Assembly (NCBI GenBank): GCA_037176845.1
Contig: JAYKXP010000008.1
Span: 744,001-808,000, forward strand
From: Paramarasmius palmivorus
Lineage: Eukaryota; Basidiomycota; Agaricomycetes; Agaricales; Marasmiaceae
Direction: 5' to 3'
Length of the DNA: 64,000 nucleotides
Shown: piece after piece, positions 11,965 to 23,300 of the stretch
Position numbering within the stretch: the first letter of the stretch is position 1
Layout of the letters: each line of letters starts with the position of its first letter
The notes under the pieces: generated by a model
The model's input: the letters and a program-made list of their open reading frames with translations, nothing else
What the model was told of the DNA's origin: nothing
Databases searched by the model: none
Made by a program: the position numbers and the translations under genes

Positions 11965-13254
11965 ATGGCGGTAAGTACCATTTAGCTTTTAAAAAGTTGA
12001 ATTCTTACAAGAAAATTTATTCTAGGATGGTTATTCTCCTTTAGATTCAGTTAAAAAAGCTTACCAAAAGCTAAGCCGCTCAGAGCTGCTACTCTTTCTC
12101 AAGGTGCGAAACCTACCAACGTCCGGCTCAGATTGCGAACTTGCTTCAAGGCTAGCCAACCATGATCTACACACCTATCACTTTCCCCAACACCCCCACT
12201 ACATCTCTCTTCCATTCCAACGACTTGGCCTTGTCGAGGCAAAAACAAAAATCTCGACAGACACAAACCCGGGATCTTCCAATCGAGATTATCGCAGTCA
12301 TTCTCGACCATCTCGGTGACTGGGAGCTAACAAGAGCCATCGGTGTCCCCACCGCTCTATCCAAACCTCTAGAGTGGTCCCGAGCATCCCCCGTAGACCT
12401 CGCAATGATCACCGGTGACGTCTCTTTAATACGTGCCGCAGATCCCGTCTCCAACCCCCCAACCAAGAACGGTGCCGAAGTCGCCGTTCGCTTTGGCTAT
12501 GTCAACGTTTTAGAGTTTTTCCTATCTCACCATCACGACATCTTTCTCTCCGTTTTTCAGGGAGATATCATACCCATACGGGCTTCACGCCATGGTCGAA
12601 CAGCCGTTCTTTCCTGGTGGAAACACGGGTTTGAACAGCACCCTGACTTGGTACCGAAACCGAAACCAGGCTCCATTGCTGATGCGATAGACAGCGCTTC
12701 CCGTGCGGGGCAGATTGCGTCTTTGGATTGGTGGCAGAGTTGCGGACATCCGCTGGAGTACACGGAAGCCGCTTTGGAGTATGCTAGTGCGAAGAATCAG
12801 ATTGCGGTGTTGGAATGGTGGAAACAGACGTCTTTGGTGACGGGTATGCCGTTGAAGATTGGAAGGGTTATGGATATGGCGAGTACAGCGGGTCATGTTG
12901 AGGTTTTGGAGTGGTGGGCTACCTCTGGGTTGGAGTTTAAATATGATCGACATGCTCTACAGCATGCGAGCTGTCATGGCCGAGTGGACGTTTTGCAGTG
13001 GTGGCTTGGTAGTGGATTGCAGTTAATCTTTGATCCAAGATGCCTTGACTGGAGCGACTCGACACAACCGAGCCGAAGTTCTTGAGTGGTGGGACAAGTC
13101 GGGTTTACCAGTGCAGTATCGGATGTGCGACATAGAGGAAGCGTTGGAAGATGCAATCGGAGGAGGCGAGGCCACTAGACGTTGGTGGAAGCGTAAAGGT
13201 GTGGATTTTAATGCTAATGACAAGGAGTGGATGAAGCTGCAATATCTGAACTAA
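11965..13254 (+). CDS. SAP-domain plus ankyrin-repeat protein (two frame breaks)
   Basis: A tiny first exon, ATGGCG at 11965-11970, is followed by a GTAAGT intron to 12025. The second exon starts DGYSPLDSVKKAYQKL and continues LSRSELLLFLKVRNLPTSGS, then CELASRLANHDLHTYHF. This is a SAP motif, a helix-extended-helix that binds DNA or chromatin. After a one-base break in a CCCC run near 12185-12190 the protein continues TRDLPIEIIAVILDHLGDWE, which resembles an F-box, then ankyrin-like repeats with the recurring core VLEWW or VLQWW (four or more copies about 30 residues apart). A second break near 13033 is needed to reach the last repeat and stop TAA 13252-13254. Without the upstream exon the SAP domain is missed. 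Its role is unknown, perhaps a ubiquitin-ligase adaptor. Confidence 0.72.
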
Positions 13255-13460
13255 TTTCTACGTACATACAACGGACCTTCCTCCCTTCTATTACTTACCT
13301 CAATCATGTATGTAGATCATCTCACGGCTGTCTGTATACCATCATGCGTCAATAGGATCTTCTGAATTTCTGGGTAATCGTGTAATAACCTAAATAGAAT
13401 GAAAGTAAAGGTAAAGGTAGCTGTAGAGTGCGGTGCAAAATGGAATAAATATGGAATCCT

Positions 13461-14462
13461 TCAGAATTGGTGACTGAATACGTCATCCGTGGTAGTAGCC
13501 TTGGCCCTCGCCGCCTCTCCATTGACAGGCTCGTCTGGTCGCCTGGGACCAGGACCATAAAGTCCGCCTTCTGGATCTTCTGGGAATTCAGTAGTTTCGG
13601 TTGTCGAAGCAATGCTGCTAGTCCCCACGGACTGTCTCTTCTTCTTCTTCGACTTCTTCCGCTGCTGCTTGCTCTGAGAGACTATAAGCATCCTCCGTCC
13701 TTGCCCATCTATCCTTCTTTTCCTTCTTCTTCTTACTCTTCTTAGAACCTCCCGACACGACAGCATCGTCAAAGTTGGCGGGATAGTGCCACCGACCGGA
13801 CGAGTTGGAATCGTTGCTGGCATTGTAGTAGCGCTCATCCTCGGGACGCCATAAACCGTCGTCTTGGTTGCGATTCCTCTGATCATCCATTCCATCCGAT
13901 GAGATGCTAGCGGTAGAGCGTCCCACTTGTCCTTCTTCGAGAGGCTTGACCTTCCAATGTTGAATGAGGCAGACGATCCTTGTAACGATTAGCCCACTGA
14001 GATTTCCGCTCTTTACGTCGGATTTCAGAGGTGTCGACAAGACCCCACTTTTGTGCCCATTTTGGGGTTCGAGCGTGGTTCTTGTTGTTTCGTATGTTCT
14101 AGATAGGGTGCGGATGAGACGAATGCGGTGATTCTTGAGACTGTGAAAGGTACCTGAATGTAAAAGTTGTGTCCGTGTCCTGTCGAAGAAGTCAGATAAC
14201 CAGAGCTTTGAATTTGAAAGCATAGACTTACCAGGGATATAGCCACAAATCGTCAACAATAAATTAATCCAAAAATCAGTCCCGATTCCGAACCTGGCTG
14301 CCACGGCTGCGGGGCGCGAGTCAGGGCATACGACGACATAGCAAGAGTAAAGTTTAGCTCACCAAAAGGTGGAAATAAGGTTCCTAGTATGAACAAGAAG
14401 AATGCGTATCCATGGTGTCGCCTTTGAGGTGGAGAGATGGTCAGTGTTGGTGTACGTTGCAT
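13461..14462 (-). CDS. UPF0057 (PMP3-like) membrane protein with a long charged tail
   Basis: PMP3/UPF0057 proteins are small plasma-membrane proteins tied to ion and stress tolerance. From ATG 14460-14462 the protein reads MQRTPTLTISPPQRRHHGYA, then FFLFILGTLFPPF, an intron, AVAARFGIGTDFWINLLLTI, and CGYIPGHGHNFYIQ. That gives two hydrophobic helices with the family turn GTDFWINLLLTICGYIPG. A tail of about 190 residues follows, beginning NIRNNKNHARTPKW, with LWRPEDERYYN, NGRWHYPANF-like and DRWARTEDAYS blocks and a Lys-rich stretch, ending DDVFSHQF then TGA at 13461-13463. Canonical PMP3 is only about 55 residues, so the tail is the basidiomycete extension. Two frame breaks lie near 13945 and 13675. 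The start could lie further upstream, see the small exon at 14683-14739. Confidence 0.72.
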
Positions 14463-14682
14463 TTGGATGAAAGTGATGATGAAAGTGGTCTGTGCGGAAT
14501 GCCCTAGGGTTTCCCAAGGGAGTATTGACTGGATATACGGCTCTAAAGCCGCTGAGCCACATAATGTAATCTGGATGAGAGTAATACGGTACTCAAGGAG
14601 CTATTTGAATAATGGCGGGAGGTGTGACGAATGCTATACCCGCAGCCGGCGACCCAGAGAAGGAAAAAGAAAAGAAGACATA

Positions 14683-14739
14683 CTTTGGTTTTAAATCGAT
14701 TTTTGAAGGAATATAATTTGACGGGTTCATGGACGACAT
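14683..14739 (-). other. Possible first exon of a small gene or 5' leader ORF
   Basis: ATG 14737-14739 opens MSSMNPSNYIPSKIDLKPK and runs straight into a good GTATGT donor near 14682. Between here and the UPF0057 start, a - strand frame is open for about 48 codons and is continuous with the UPF0057 ATG. I could not join the two in frame with a clean acceptor, so this may be a separate small protein, an N-terminal extension, or chance. Confidence 0.3.
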
Positions 14740-15041
14740 TGTAAAGGAGAGACGAGGACCATCAACTGTGTGAGAGAGAAAGCTAAGACCAAGCAAGAGG
14801 CGCTGCCTGCCTAGCTACCCTGCCACTAAATTACTGACCACGTGCGTCTTTCACGGCAATTCACTTTCTAAATGATCCCTTGCAGTGATCCACAACTTGC
14901 CTTTCAACCATCACGTCCCCAGTCTCCTCTTCTCCTCGATTCCGTCTCTTCTTCTTCTCTTCTTGTCGGTGTGAGTTTGCTTCATTATTCTCGGTTATTC
15001 TGACCCTGTTTCATCTCTCTAGCCCTGATACTGCATTCAAT

Positions 15042-16881
<1,840 letters not shown>

Positions 16882-17164
16882 TTGAAGAGAGAAGAAGAAG
16901 ACCCACATTCTACATATCATAGTGTACAATTAACTGTATAAAACCTGTCTAATTTCTTGATGCCACAGTAGTACGCATCGGTCCGGAGCTTGAGATGGAA
17001 ACGGACCGCCGAGACTGTTTCACGTGATTTGCCATGGCCCCTAATGCCGTAGTTGTTGCAAGTTTAGTGGAAGACGGAACAACCACATCCCAGAATCCTT
17101 CCTGGGCTGTCCGACTCGCTCCGTAATATTTATATTTCAAACTCCTTGAATCTAAACCATCACC

Positions 17165-18543
17165 ATGTCCAACGAAGAACCCCCAAGCACAGATCTCATT
17201 ACCCTCACTCGGTCGGTGGTCTCTATTCACAAGTAACACTATACTGATGCATTATTGACAGTCATGTTCTGCATGATCAGCTCCGATTGGGTCCATCAGC
17301 CACTGGTGACTTGACATTGCTCTTGACCGCCATCCAAGTTACCTCCAAATTCATCGCGACAAACGTCAGGAAAGCTCGTCTAATCAATCTGTGAGTGTTG
17401 ACCCTATTCCTTATCGATATCGGTTACAACGAAGTCTTCTACTCCAACTCACACGATTTCCAATTCAATAGTGTTGGCTTAGCTGGAGAAACTAATGTCC
17501 AAGGAGAGGAGCAAAAGAAGCTCGATGTTTTATCAAATGATATCATGATCAACGCACTTCGGGCTTCCGGGAAAACTGCTGTCCTCGTTTCAGAGGAATT
17601 AGAGGAGGCTATCATCATCGAGGACAAGTACAAGGGAAAGTACTGTGTCGTCTTTGACCCACTGGATGGTAGCAGCAACATTGATGCTGGTGTCAATATT
17701 GGGACTATTTTTGGGATCTATCGAATCGTGCGTTTGCTACAATCGTTTTGGTTGTTCCGTCATCGCTGACAGAGAGTTTTAGCAAGCAGGTTCGACTGGA
17801 ACCATCTCGGACGTGCTCAGGCCAGGAAATGAGATGGTTGCGGCCGGGTATACAATGTGAGTTTTTACCGGATCTTGACCAAGGCTCATTTGACGCTGCC
17901 ACATTATAGGTACGGATCTTCAGCAAATTTAGTGTTCTCCACAGGCCAGGGAGTCAACGGTTATACTTTGGATCCTGCCCTTGGTGAATTCATTCTCACA
18001 CATCCTGACGTGCGTGGATCCCTTTTAATATCGACTACTTTCTATCCTCATTCATTGAAACAATTTATAGATTCGAATTCCTCCTCGGGGCAAGATATAC
18101 TCGTTCAATGAAGGAAATTCCGTGTACTTCCATCCACCTGTCGTCAAGTACTTGAATTCTATCAAGTACCCCGCCAACGGAAAGTCACCATACAGCGCTC
18201 GTTATATCGGGTCGATGGTGGCCGATGTTCATCGAACTCTTCTTTACGGAGGAATATTTGGATACCCCGATGATAAGAAGAGCAAGAAAGGAAAACTCAG
18301 GCTTTTGTATGAAGCGTTCCCCATGGCGTACCTGACAGAACAGGTGAGAATGTCTTTGCTCTGATGTTCTTACATCTTCTGATTGAGTTTCTGGGAACAG
18401 GCTGGAGGTATTGCTACTACCGGCACTAAGCGTATTTGGATATCCTCCCCACGGACATTCACGAGCGTTGCCCAGTCTTTTTGGGTTCCCGAGACGATGT
18501 GAACGACTTAATCAAGTTTTACCAGGAAGAGGCGTCGTCGTAA
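17165..18543 (+). CDS. FBP1: Fructose-1,6-bisphosphatase
   Basis: Gluconeogenic enzyme that hydrolyses fructose-1,6-bisphosphate to fructose-6-phosphate in the cytosol, Mg-dependent. ATG 17165 opens [16 protein letters not shown]. Motifs: [11 protein letters not shown] (the metal-binding DPLDGSSN signature, about 17650-17685), [29 protein letters not shown] and [20 protein letters not shown]. Seven exons fit: 17165-17211, 17262-17390, 17472-17727, 17783-17856, 17910-18009, 18071-18343 and 18401-18543, giving about 340 residues, the family length. The last exon breaks frame near 18428: ATTTGG is read where ATTTTGG would give the expected [12 protein letters not shown], so one T is missing from the run. 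It ends YQEEASS then TAA. It lies in tandem with the C2H2 gene and IES2 on the + strand. Confidence 0.94.
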
Positions 18544-18665
18544 GAAGGAAGGAAGAAGTACAAGTAATTGTGTATGTACATACCTGGATAGTATAATTAC
18601 ATGGCTACAGAATGTGAAGGAATTCTGGAATACTCTTAGTCTGAGTCTCGAGTTTCCGTATAGAC

Positions 18666-18694
18666 GCGCTCTCGGCTAAGGCACCGAGAGTCGC
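18666..18694. other. Short GC-rich hairpin between FBP1 and IES2
   Basis: CTCTCGG at 18669-18675 and CCGAGAG at 18684-18690 form a perfect 7 bp inverted repeat with an 8 nt loop. The stem extends by about four CG pairs if one T bulge is allowed. It lies 126 nt past the FBP1 stop and 58 nt before the IES2 start. Confidence 0.5.
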
Positions 18695-18747
18695 GACCTC
18701 GAGTTCACATGATCATTCCCTCTTACCCTTTTCGCCATATTGAAGAC

Positions 18748-20160
18748 ATGTCACTCAAAATAAAGCTGCCTTCAATCAAACGCAACGATCCCGGCATGTT
18801 CGAGGTGATGCATATTCTTTTCTTCCAGGTTTCCTGTTTACATTTCATACCCAGGAACCTGATACTGCGCAACAGCGACGCAGACCATCTAATAAACGTG
18901 CTGTCATTACATCTGACGATGAGCAAGACCACGGGAGCCCCGAAGCATCATCACCACCACCACCGAAGAGACAGCGACTGGAGGAGGATGTCCTCCCAGA
19001 GCATGAGGATTTCGATGACATAGACATTGATATTGAGGCCACTGCTGAAGTAGAGGAAGATGAAGACATGGAGGCCTTTCCTGTGCACACCAAGGCGTCG
19101 AAGAGGAGGATTGTGAAACCAAAGAGGTTCAGAGAGGAGGATGAGGAAGATAGACCGCATGTTTCCAAGAATCCGCCACCAAAGAAGAAACGGAAGTCGA
19201 AAGCGAAGAAACGCGAACATTCGGATGCTGAGACTGAGGACGACTTTGATCCCAATGCGGAGGATCTTATGGAGGATTTGGGGACATTAAACGACAACGA
19301 GGACGACGACTTTCTTGACGATGAACCAAAGAGATCTTCGAAATCCAAAGTTCCGCCTAGAGGAAAGGCAGGGCCGTCGAAAGGGAAGGGAATTGAAGGT
19401 ACACCGGGACCATCCTCTTCAAGAAAGCCCCGACCGCGTCTCAACGTCGACACCGACACCTTTGTCGATGTGGGAGACTCGCAGTCAACCTCAGCTCTTC
19501 CTACCGCTACCCTAAGAAAGTGCGCAACCTTCCGCCACGAAGGAGCCATCACCACTGCCGAAGAAGCGGAAGCTTCCTACAATCAAGAAGAACAAGACCG
19601 CTACTCCGTCTACCGGTACACCTATTGCAGCGACCAAACCGGTGGCAGCTTTGAAGACCGATACAGGTCTTCCATCCAAGACACCGAGTGGTGCTCGAAA
19701 CCAAGTGCATCCACAGATTTAGATTTGAACAATGGCAATATCTACGCGGAACTTTTCAAGAAGGTATGTCATACATTATGAGGTCTCAGGAGACAGCTAA
19801 CACAACGGCCAATAGGGTATGCAGTCGAGTTCAAATAGGCGAGAGAAGGATGAACAAAGGCGTCAAGAACTAAACAAAATGAGGGATGACGCAAGGGCTA
19901 AGCGACAGGCAGAAGCGGTACGCCTAGTTCGAAAATTTCTTCCGTTTTTAACCTAACATCATCTGTAGGGAGAGACGTTTGCACTGCAGGCACAAATGGA
20001 GAAGATATTAAGATTCGAAGAGAGGCTGCGCAGGACTGGCAGCCCTGCTCTCTATCCGAATATAATGGCAGCAAAGATGAGGGAGGTATATGATTTGGAC
20101 AAGAGACGTCGAGCAAGGGAGACCAATCGTGAAGAATTGGAAGAGGGAGAGATGTCATAA
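18748..20160 (+). CDS. IES2: INO80 complex subunit B-like protein (IES2, PAPA-1-like)
   Basis: Nuclear subunit of the INO80 chromatin remodeller, needed for its ATPase and nucleosome-sliding activity in yeast. ATG 18748 opens MSLKIKLPSIKRNDPGMFE, and an intron at 18805-18854 follows. The middle is highly acidic and Lys-rich, with patches such as PPKKKRKSKAKKR and LPKKRKLPTIKKNK. The C-terminal conserved PAPA-1-like region starts REKDEQRRQELNKMRDDAR and continues GETFALQAQMEKILRFEERL, then SPALYPNIMAAKMREVYD, ending ELEEGEMS and TAA 20158-20160. Two further introns precede GMQSSSNRR and GETFALQ. Between about 19510 and 19720 the frame changes at least twice: the protein-like reading there (KKNKTATPSTGTPIAATKP) is in a different frame from both flanks. 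The conserved C-terminal block makes the call firm. Confidence 0.82.
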
Positions 20161-20390
20161 CATCCTCGTCTAGTGTGTTCAATTTTTTTTGTTGCATATA
20201 GGATATAAGTGTCTATGTGATTACGCCCTCATGTGTCGAGTTTGCGACTAGCTTAACGTCCTATAGCGTATTAAGAGAGTGATGCTACAAAGAGGGATCC
20301 TGAAAGTTGTATATACACCGAGCATGATGATCCAGAAAGTATGTATTGGGAGAAATTCGTCAACGAAGCGATAACTAAAAGTGTAGATCA

Positions 20391-23300
20391 TTAGATACTC
20401 TTGCAAATGGAGCACTCGAAATCAATGAGATCCCGGAACAACGCCGCTGTAAAGTAAGGTTGAGCACATCATCGCCCTGTAGAAGTGGATTGATACTCAC
20501 GCAAAACAATCAACGCCGCCAGAGTTGCCACCACAATCACATAGACGATCGAGTATTTGATAACCTGGAAGTGTCCTCAGTATACGAATCGACAACAAAA
20601 GTTTGAAGGCAACTCACATTCCATCTTCTAGTCCTCTTCTGCTTCGTCGAGAATAAGGGCGCACGGATTTGTTTTGAGGGACGGAGCCAGACTGAATATA
20701 GCTAGTTAGTAAATAAACGTGAATACGAAGAATTGACCACTTACACAACATCGTCGAATGCAGCTTGTTCATATACGGGATAAGGATAGGTGGCGTCAGG
20801 ATGACCAGCAAGATGTGAGCCAAGATAAAGTCAGAACTCCACAACGACATTTCCACGATTTTGACAATGAACTCTCGGGCAGGTTGGGACATCGCAGACG
20901 TGCCGAGACCCCTTCCATACCATTTACCTGTCCACCATGCTCGGTTGGTCTCGTCATGTTTGTATTCACGGGTGAGGAAGACGGAGATCAGGATCTTGTG
21001 AATCGCACGTTGAATGGCGACAATGCAGATAAGACCGAGCACTGCATGGGTGACATCCCACAGTTCAAGGAACCACTGTAGCCAAATTCAGTATGACAAC
21101 TTAAAGCAGACAAATGAAACTCACGAAGAATTCGAAGAAGGCAATGATACCGAAGAGGGCGGCAGTGTGAGCAATAGCAGCCATCACCGAACCAAATTTG
21201 GCCCAGCTCTCCATCATGGGTCCCAAGGTCAAGGAGATGAAGAACAAAGTCATCAACACAGCGGCGTTCCAAACAATAGGTCCGACTGCTATGATGGCAA
21301 TACGAATCAAAGCGCTTGGACTGTCATTGATGTTCGTGACCTGGGTGCCCGCTTTGCCAGTGTTCTGAGGGAACGACTTGACGAACAGGTATGCGTTGGT
21401 GAAGAGTATTGCTACGCAGATAGGCCAGAGCACTTCAGAGAACAACACCGCCTTCCAGGAAGCACGGGGAACGTCTCCGGAAAGCTTCTCCGATGGGTGA
21501 CCGAGTTTCTTCTTCTTGTAACCGGTAATCATAGTTCTCGAAAGACGGCAGTAACCGTACCAACTGCTGGCCTTGGTACGCGAGTTACCACGCGACATCC
21601 ATCGCAAGAATTCACGGTAGTCAATGATGAAATCAGCGAAGGAGAACTGGTGAGGATTGAAGACGAAGGGTGCGATACAGAGAGACAGGATGGAAATCCA
21701 GAAGTAGATCAAATGGGGGATCCAGAGCGTCAAGCTGGCGTAGAGGAGGAGCAACAGGTTCCTCATACCCATGTAGATACTGGGGCCTGCGAATCGGGAA
21801 TAGAGAATGCTGAAGTTGAGACGAGTGGTAGCAAAACCACGACCAGTGGCAATGTATCGAGCACCACCAAAGGACAAATTACTCAAAATTGCCTGAGAGT
21901 AGATCTGCGTGGAGAAGACTTCGAAAATGGGCGACAAAGACAAGAAATGCTTCGCCAAACGCAGAAGGGCTTTTCCAGTACCACGTTCGACAAGTTCTAA
22001 CAAGAATGTCAGATTTATGATCTGCATTAGACTGATTGTACGTACCCTGCAAGAACAGTGGCAAGAATGCAACGAAGAACACCAAGAAGATAGAAATGAT
22101 ACAACGTCTAATCCACTCGAACACGGGGATGAGGTTGTAGCATCCTGGTTGTCCTCCGATGACATTGCCCTGCGAATCGATTCGACATATAAGGAGCTGC
22201 TTGTTGAGAGTCCCGAGGTAGACAACTGCAACCAATAGATTGTTAGTATGACGTATGGAAATGGAAACAAGGTACTCACGGGTAAGCATGAAGATTTGGA
22301 TGGAGTAGATGACGAGGATGTTGTTGATGTGGAAACCGGGATGACCGTAGTAGAAAGTCAAGAATCGGTCAATCGGCAACTGGGTTCCCAAGTAATAATA
22401 CTCTCGACTGAGCATTTGTTCACCCATACCAGTTCCAATCTTGGTCTGGAAATTGAGAATAGTACCGAAACCAAGATCACGACCTTTACCACACTGGTAG
22501 TACTCCGAGTGCTTGATACGGCCACCACGACCAAAGGCGTTCATACCGGCATAGAATATCCTCGTTCAAATGCAAACCCTTCTGTGCCTTGGACACACCT
22601 CCACGCGTAGTCATGAACGTGGCATTTAGGAAATCCGGGTGACCGTAATGCAGCTTGCCACCAATCCAAGCCAGGGCACGAGCCGTCATGGTACCGAATG
22701 TCTGTTCCTTTCCGGCCGCAATGTCACCAAGCACACCAACGTTCTCCGAGAAAATGTACTCTCGAGTACCGATGATGGCAACAGGGGATTTGGTGAAACT
22801 CCTTGTGACCCCATTGAGCGTAAGGACTCTGGCTGGAAACCGAATATTCCTCAAACTCTGCCAAAATGTTACGGATCTTCAAGCATTCCTCGAGATAGTT
22901 GTCCTGGTTAGCGTCGATGAGCTGCAAGTACTCTCCACGGTAGAAGATGATGGCGTGGTTCTGGTTGTCCGACTTTCCGTCACCGAGAATGGGGTTACCA
23001 GGAAGCTCAACACGGAACTTGGGCTTCCTCTTGCCAGTCTTCTCGTCGATCTCCGAGTGACCATCAATGAGCGTAGAGAACAATCTCGCTTCGCCACCTT
23101 TGGGACCGGGCTCCTCGTCCAAGTACGCAATTTGCAAATCGGGATAGGCACGTAGCAGGAACTCTGCGTTCTCTTGCTCTTCCTTGTTGAACTTGGAGTA
23201 ACGTTGCATGGAAATGGCAAACTTGAACTTTCTACGAGCCATACGCTCAAGCTCGCGCTCGAGGCGATCGGTGTTACCGCCGAATGTGTGAACGATGTCG

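Noticed and set aside
11965..14462. A biosynthetic gene cluster around the SAP-ankyrin, UPF0057 and C2H2 genes
   Set aside because: No backbone enzyme (polyketide, peptide or terpene synthase), P450 or transporter group is present in the window.
18845..19555. Open frame of 236 codons on the - strand
   Set aside because: Antisense of the acidic Lys-rich part of IES2. The Ser-rich translation reflects the repetitive sense codons.
21014..22000. Open frame of 328 codons on the + strand
   Set aside because: It is the antisense shadow of conserved FKS1 coding sequence, with low-complexity Glu/Thr-rich translation.
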